A program made the translations under genes and the position numbers. Shown here piece after piece: positions 60,561-64,000 of a DNA stretch of 64,000 bases. Numbering within the stretch: the first letter of the stretch is position 1; each line of letters starts with the position of its first letter. The DNA lies in assembly GCF_003971195.1 (NCBI RefSeq), contig NZ_CP034593.1, positions 434,001 to 498,000 on the forward strand, in the 5' to 3' direction. The notes below the pieces were generated by a model. The model worked only from the letters and a program-made list of their open reading frames with translations, was not told the DNA's origin and did not search any database. Source of the DNA: Flaviflexus ciconiae (GTDB taxonomy: Bacteria; Actinomycetota; Actinomycetes; Actinomycetales; Actinomycetaceae).

Positions 60561-60602
60561 GCTAAGAGCCGGGATGGGAAACGTGAAGGAAGGTACACTA
60601 CC

Positions 60603-61487
60603 GTGCGTGAAACACAGCAACGACGCAGAGGACTTGCCCGCATTGGTGCGCTCCTCGCCGTCGTGGCGCTCGCAGCCGGATGTTCGGATCATTCGCCGAG
60701 CGAACCTGGCAAGGGCATCGACGTTGGATTCCTGCCCTCGACGAGGGAGATGACGGATAGGACGAGCCAGCTCATTGATCTGTGGAACGGCGCCTGGTTC
60801 GCCGCTGTCATGGTCGGCCTGCTCGTATGGGTGCTCGTGCTCTGGTGCGTTATCGCGTACCGCAAGCGCAAGAACGACAACCAGCTCCCGGTTCAGCTCC
60901 GCTACCACGTGCCTCTCGAGATCATGTACACCATTGTTCCGATCATCATGGTCGGTGTGCTGTTCGTGTTCTCGACCCGTGCAACAGCCGAGATGAACGA
61001 CGTCTCGGGCGAAGCGGACATCGAGATCGAGGTGTACGGCAAGCAGTGGAGCTGGGACTTCAACTACCTGTCGGATGACGTCTACTACTCGGGTGACCGC
61101 ATCAGCTTTATCGGTAACGAGGTTGGCGCCGAGGAGACTCTCCCGACGCTGTACCTGCCCGTGGATGAGACCGTTGAGTTCACGGTCAAGTCCCGCGACG
61201 TGATCCACTCCTTCTGGATCCCCGCATTCCTCTACAAGGTCGACATGATGCCCGGACGGGTCAACACCTTCGAGGTCACCCCGCAGGAGGAAGGCATTTA
61301 CTCCGGTAAGTGTGCCGAGCTCTGCGGCGAGTACCACGCCGAGATGGTCTTCAATGTCGCTGTCGTAGACCGCGAAACCTACGATGCCGAAATGGAAAGG
61401 CTCCGCGAGGCCGGCAACACCGGATCGCGCGGCGACGAGTACAACAGGCAGTACAACCTGCAGGAGGCCGGCAATGGCAACAACTGA
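60603..61487 (+). CDS. ctaC: Cytochrome c oxidase subunit II
   Basis: The 294-residue protein carries the CuA centre that accepts electrons. A lipoprotein-like signal (VVALAAGC) is followed by two membrane helices (about 60-85 and 105-125) and an extracytoplasmic cupredoxin domain. The CuA motif is complete as [12 protein letters not shown] near residue 238, with the first histidine in [11 protein letters not shown] at 60603 is the start. It overlaps ctaD by 14 bases. The oxidase receives electrons from a bc1 complex, and its other genes are probably convergent. Confidence 0.95.
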   Translation: MRETQQRRRGLARIGALLAVVALAAGCSDHSPSEPGKGIDVGFLPSTREMTDRTSQLIDLWNGAWFAAVMVGLLVWVLVLWCVIAYRKRKNDNQLPVQLRYHVPLEIMYTIVPIIMVGVLFVFSTRATAEMNDVSGEADIEIEVYGKQWSWDFNYLSDDVYYSGDRISFIGNEVGAEETLPTLYLPVDETVEFTVKSRDVIHSFWIPAFLYKVDMMPGRVNTFEVTPQEEGIYSGKCAELCGEYHAEMVFNVAVVDRETYDAEMERLREAGNTGSRGDEYNRQYNLQEAGNGNN

Positions 61488-63198
61488 TGATCAGCAACGG
61501 ATTATCGAAGGGGACTTCGTTCCCGGTCTGAAGCCGAAGAAGCAGTCGCTGGGTAAGCTCCTTGTTTCCTGGATGACCTCAACCGATCACAAGACGATCG
61601 GCTACATGTACCTGATCTCGGCATTCGCCTTCTTCCTCATCGGTGGTGCCCTTGCTCTCGTCATTCGTGCGGAGCTGTGGGAACCGGGCATGCTCCTGCA
61701 GTCGAAGGAACAGTACAACCAGTTCTTCACGATGCACGGAACAATCATGCTGTTCCTGTTCGCAACGCCGCTCTTCACGGCGTTCGGTAACGTGCTTGTG
61801 CCGATCCAGATCGGTGCCCCCGACGTCGCCTTCCCTCGGCTCAACATGTTCAGCTTCTGGCTGTTCTCGTTCGGTGGCCTCATCACCATCGCGGGCTTCC
61901 TCACCCCGAAGGGTGCGGCATCGTTCGGATGGACGGCGTACGTGCCACTATCGACGAACGCATTTTCGCCGGGACTCGGTGGCGACCTATGGATTATGGG
62001 GCTAGCCATGACCGGTTTCGGCACGATCTTCGGTTCGGTTAACTTCATCGCCACGATTATCGGCATGAGGGCGCCGGGCATGACGATGTTCCGCATGCCG
62101 ATCTTTACCTGGAACATCCTCATCACTTCGATCCTTGTCCTCATGGCGTTCCCGGTCCTCGCAGCGGCCCTCTTCGGCCTTGCATACGACCGCATCCTTG
62201 GCGGACAGATCTACAACCCCGAAGCGGGCGGCGCGCTTTTGTGGCAACACCTGTTCTGGTTCTTCGGTCACCCCGAGGTTTACGTCATCGCCCTGCCGTT
62301 CTTCGGCATCATCTCCGAGGTCATCCCGGTCTTTTCCCGTAAGCCAATCTTCGGATACAAGGGCCTTGTCTACGCAACGATCACCATTGCTGCCCTGTCC
62401 GTCACCGTGTGGGCGCACCACATGTTCACGACCGGCGGCGTCATGCTTAACTTCTTCTCGCTACTGACAATGGCGATCGCCGTCCCAACGGGCGTGAAGT
62501 TCTTCAACTGGATCGGCACGATGTGGCGAGGAAAACTGAGTTTCGATACCCCGATGCTGTGGGCTATCGGCTTCCTTCTCACCTTCGTCCTCGGTGGCGT
62601 TACGGGCGTTATTCTGTCCTCGCCGGCCATGGACTTCCACATCCACGACACGTACTTCGTCGTCGCCCACTTCCACTACGTGGTCTTCGGAACCGTTGTG
62701 TTCGCCATGTATGCGGGCTTCTACTTCTGGTGGCCCAAGTTCACCGGCCGAATGCTTAACGAGACGATCGGTAAGTGGCACTTCTGGCTGACCTTTGTCG
62801 GCTTCCACCTCACCTTCATGATTCAGCACTGGCTGGGTGTGCAGGGCATGCAGCGCCGTATCCCGGACTACATGCCGGAGGATGGCTTCCAGACCTACAA
62901 CCAGATCTCCACGATCGGTGCGGCAGTCCTTGCCATTTCCACCCTCGTGTTCCTCTGGAACGTCCTGAAGACGCACACCGGTCCCAAGCCGGCACCGCTT
63001 CCGAACGACCCGTGGGGCTTCGGTGGCTCGCTCGAGTGGGCAACGGCTTCGCCGCTCCCCGCGCACAACTTCACCTCGCTCCCGAGGATCCGTTCCGAGC
63101 GTCCCGCCTTCGACCTCCACCATCCCGAGGTCGCGGCCATGGACCGCATCTCTGGAGACCCCGTTACGACCCTGATTTCTGAGGGAGAGAAGAAGTGA
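61474..63198 (+). CDS. ctaD: Cytochrome c oxidase subunit I
   Basis: The 574-residue subunit has about twelve membrane helices and the heme-copper centre. Ligands are visible: [11 protein letters not shown] with the heme a histidine, [15 protein letters not shown] with the CuB histidine-tyrosine pair, WAHHMFTTG with the histidine pair, and AHFHYVVFG with two heme histidines. The [18 protein letters not shown] segment is also typical. The start ATG at 61474 lies within ctaC, giving an overlap of 14 bases; an earlier frame at 61384 is antisense-like and lacks family similarity. It pumps protons during oxygen reduction. Confidence 0.97.
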   Translation: MATTDDQQRIIEGDFVPGLKPKKQSLGKLLVSWMTSTDHKTIGYMYLISAFAFFLIGGALALVIRAELWEPGMLLQSKEQYNQFFTMHGTIMLFLFATPLFTAFGNVLVPIQIGAPDVAFPRLNMFSFWLFSFGGLITIAGFLTPKGAASFGWTAYVPLSTNAFSPGLGGDLWIMGLAMTGFGTIFGSVNFIATIIGMRAPGMTMFRMPIFTWNILITSILVLMAFPVLAAALFGLAYDRILGGQIYNPEAGGALLWQHLFWFFGHPEVYVIALPFFGIISEVIPVFSRKPIFGYKGLVYATITIAALSVTVWAHHMFTTGGVMLNFFSLLTMAIAVPTGVKFFNWIGTMWRGKLSFDTPMLWAIGFLLTFVLGGVTGVILSSPAMDFHIHDTYFVVAHFHYVVFGTVVFAMYAGFYFWWPKFTGRMLNETIGKWHFWLTFVGFHLTFMIQHWLGVQGMQRRIPDYMPEDGFQTYNQISTIGAAVLAISTLVFLWNVLKTHTGPKPAPLPNDPWGFGGSLEWATASPLPAHNFTSLPRIRSERPAFDLHHPEVAAMDRISGDPVTTLISEGEKK

Positions 63199-63623
63199 CC
63201 GAAAACAAGAACGAGAAGCGCGGTCTCGTCGCCGAGACACTATTCTTTATTCCGCCGGGAGCATTCTTCTTCATTGTCGCTATCGCATACGCGATCGTGG
63301 CGGATGCGGAACCAATCGGAACGATGACCCTCGTTTCCCTCGGCTTCATGTTCTTCTTCGTTGCAGGCTACCTGTGGTTGACGTCACGGAGGATCGACTT
63401 CCGTCCGTCCGATGATGAAGACGGCGAGATCGAAGAGGCAGCGGGCGACGTTGGCGAGTTCAACCCGCACTCCTGGTGGCCCCTTATTGCAGGCGTCGCC
63501 GCATCTGTTGTTGCAGCCGGCTTTGCCGTTGGCTGGTGGATGTTCGGCATCGGTATCGCAATCGGCATTATCGCCGTGATCGGATACGCCTTTGAGAACA
63601 ACACCGGCGTCTACTCGCACTGA
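63195..63623 (+). CDS. ctaF: Cytochrome c oxidase subunit IV, actinobacterial
   Basis: The 142-residue protein has four membrane helices in two pairs (about 12-55 and 90-135) with an acidic cytoplasmic loop between. The pattern [20 protein letters not shown], then [20 protein letters not shown], is the usual one of the small actinobacterial subunit. It overlaps the ctaD stop by GTGA and ends the ctaC-ctaD-ctaF operon. A terminator follows. No extra prosthetic group is expected. Confidence 0.92.
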   Translation: MTENKNEKRGLVAETLFFIPPGAFFFIVAIAYAIVADAEPIGTMTLVSLGFMFFFVAGYLWLTSRRIDFRPSDDEDGEIEEAAGDVGEFNPHSWWPLIAGVAASVVAAGFAVGWWMFGIGIAIGIIAVIGYAFENNTGVYSH

Positions 63624-63640
63624 GTAAACCGCACATGAGA

Positions 63641-63662
63641 AACGGGCCCTTCGGGGCCCGTT
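63641..63662 (+). terminator. Terminator after ctaF
   Basis: AACGGGCCC (63641-63649) and GGGCCCGTT (63654-63662) form a nine-base-pair stem around a stable TTCG loop, followed by TTCTTTTC. This is a standard rho-independent terminator for the ctaCDF operon. Confidence 0.88.
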
Positions 63663-63838
63663 TTCTTTTCGTTAGTTGTGCATAGTCCGACTATTCATCA
63701 TGCTCATGAGACCGGACTGTGCGCCAAGATGTGTCTCAAGTGGGAGAGTACTCAGACAGGAAGTGTCTCAAGCTTCATCGTCGGGTGCTCGTCGCCTCTA
63801 GCCGTGGGTGGCGGACTGTGACGGTACACAGACAAACG

Positions 63839-63866
63839 GAAGACCCGCGACGAATCGCGGGTCTTC
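63839..63866 (-). terminator. Terminator of the convergent gene at the right edge
   Basis: GAAGACCCGCGA (63839-63850) and TCGCGGGTCTTC (63855-63866) form a perfect twelve-base-pair stem with a CGAA loop. On the minus strand TTCCGTTTGTCTG follows. It lies just past the stop of the last gene. Confidence 0.78.
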
Positions 63867-63881
63867 GGTTAGTTCGACAAG

Positions 63882-64000
63882 TTAGCTGTCTTCGCGTCCG
63901 GGCCGTCCGGCCTCACGGTCGCGGAAGTTCTTCTGGTCGTACTCGCCACGATCATCCGGATCGGGCTCAGTATCCTTCTTCTGCTCGACGTACGGCTCCT
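63882..64000 (-). CDS. C-terminal end of a convergent gene, possibly cytochrome bc1 subunit QcrB
   Basis: The minus strand from the window edge encodes 39 codons ending in TAA at 63882. The peptide is hydrophilic (EPYVEQKKDTEPDPDDRGEY then DQKNFRDREAGRPGREDS), as expected of a cytoplasmic tail. In actinobacteria the ctaE-qcrC-qcrA-qcrB operon often lies beside ctaC-ctaD-ctaF, and QcrB ends in a charged tail of this kind. The identification rests on position and general character, since the conserved part of the gene is outside the window. Confidence 0.45.
   Translation of the reverse strand, partial: EPYVEQKKDTEPDPDDRGEYDQKNFRDREAGRPGREDS

Noticed and set aside
1..64000. CRISPR arrays, tRNA or rRNA genes, prophage modules
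   Set aside because: No regularly spaced repeats, cloverleaf-like sequences, rRNA cores or phage structural genes were seen on either strand.

Overview
The window is chromosomal DNA from a high-GC Gram-positive bacterium (Actinomycetota). The evidence is the set of lineage-typical genes: DUF4191 and DUF3043 proteins, polyphosphate glucokinase, the GlnA2-GlnE-GlnA1 nitrogen cluster, a three-gene SdhCAB menaquinone complex, CtaC/CtaD with the small actinobacterial subunit CtaF, a CdsZ-like coiled-coil protein and a type A RNase P RNA. From memory, the order of many genes in the right two thirds resembles the sucB-pepB-glnA1-glnE-glnA2-panB-nif3 and ctaC-erpA-like-glycerate-kinase-like blocks of mycobacteria. 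An Actinomycetaceae-like host (for example a Flaviflexus relative) is a guess only. No tRNA, rRNA operon, CRISPR array or prophage was seen.

Layout. 1-10.5 kb: the end of an ABM-domain protein, a chromate-type transporter, a small alarmone synthetase, an AEC transporter, an ABC-F protein with an attenuator-like leader, a SixA-like phosphatase, a CDP-alcohol phosphatidyltransferase, a META-domain lipoprotein, MgtE and threonine synthase. 10.5-14 kb: a TetR-MMPL exporter operon with a clear palindromic operator. 14-18 kb: sdhCAB. 18-23 kb: an AlkD-like protein, a BASS transporter, a frameshifted CueP copper protein, a CdsZ-like protein without its zinc ligands, and YaaA. 23-30 kb: an accessory segment holding a truncated alcohol dehydrogenase, a truncated ISL3-type element and two overlapping YhgE/Pip-type membrane proteins. 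30-31.5 kb: rnpB and a NIF3-family gene.

31.8-45.9 kb: ppgK-map, a small acidic protein, panB, then the nitrogen block glnA2-glnE, a second histidine phosphatase, small membrane proteins, a four-repeat cysteine-rich membrane protein, glnA1 (frameshifted as assembled), an RDD protein and DUF4191. 45.9-55.6 kb: an MFS transporter, sucB-lpd (2-oxo acid dehydrogenase E2 and E3) with a candidate operator, leucyl aminopeptidase, pyrD and an aldo/keto reductase. 56-64 kb: DUF3043, an M20 dipeptidase overlapping a glycerate-kinase-like gene, an ErpA-like protein overlapping an FKBP lipoprotein (frameshifted), ctaC-ctaD-ctaF, and the tail of a convergent gene that may be qcrB.

How the genes work together. 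Succinate dehydrogenase, the E2/E3 enzymes, quinone-linked PyrD and cytochrome oxidase form a respiratory core. GlnA1, GlnA2 and GlnE control ammonia assimilation. The least explained items are the ABC-F leader, the YhgE pair behind an IS remnant, the repeat protein with sixteen cysteines, the cysteine-less CdsZ homologue, and three single-base frameshifts, each in a short G/C run, which look more like assembly errors than biology.
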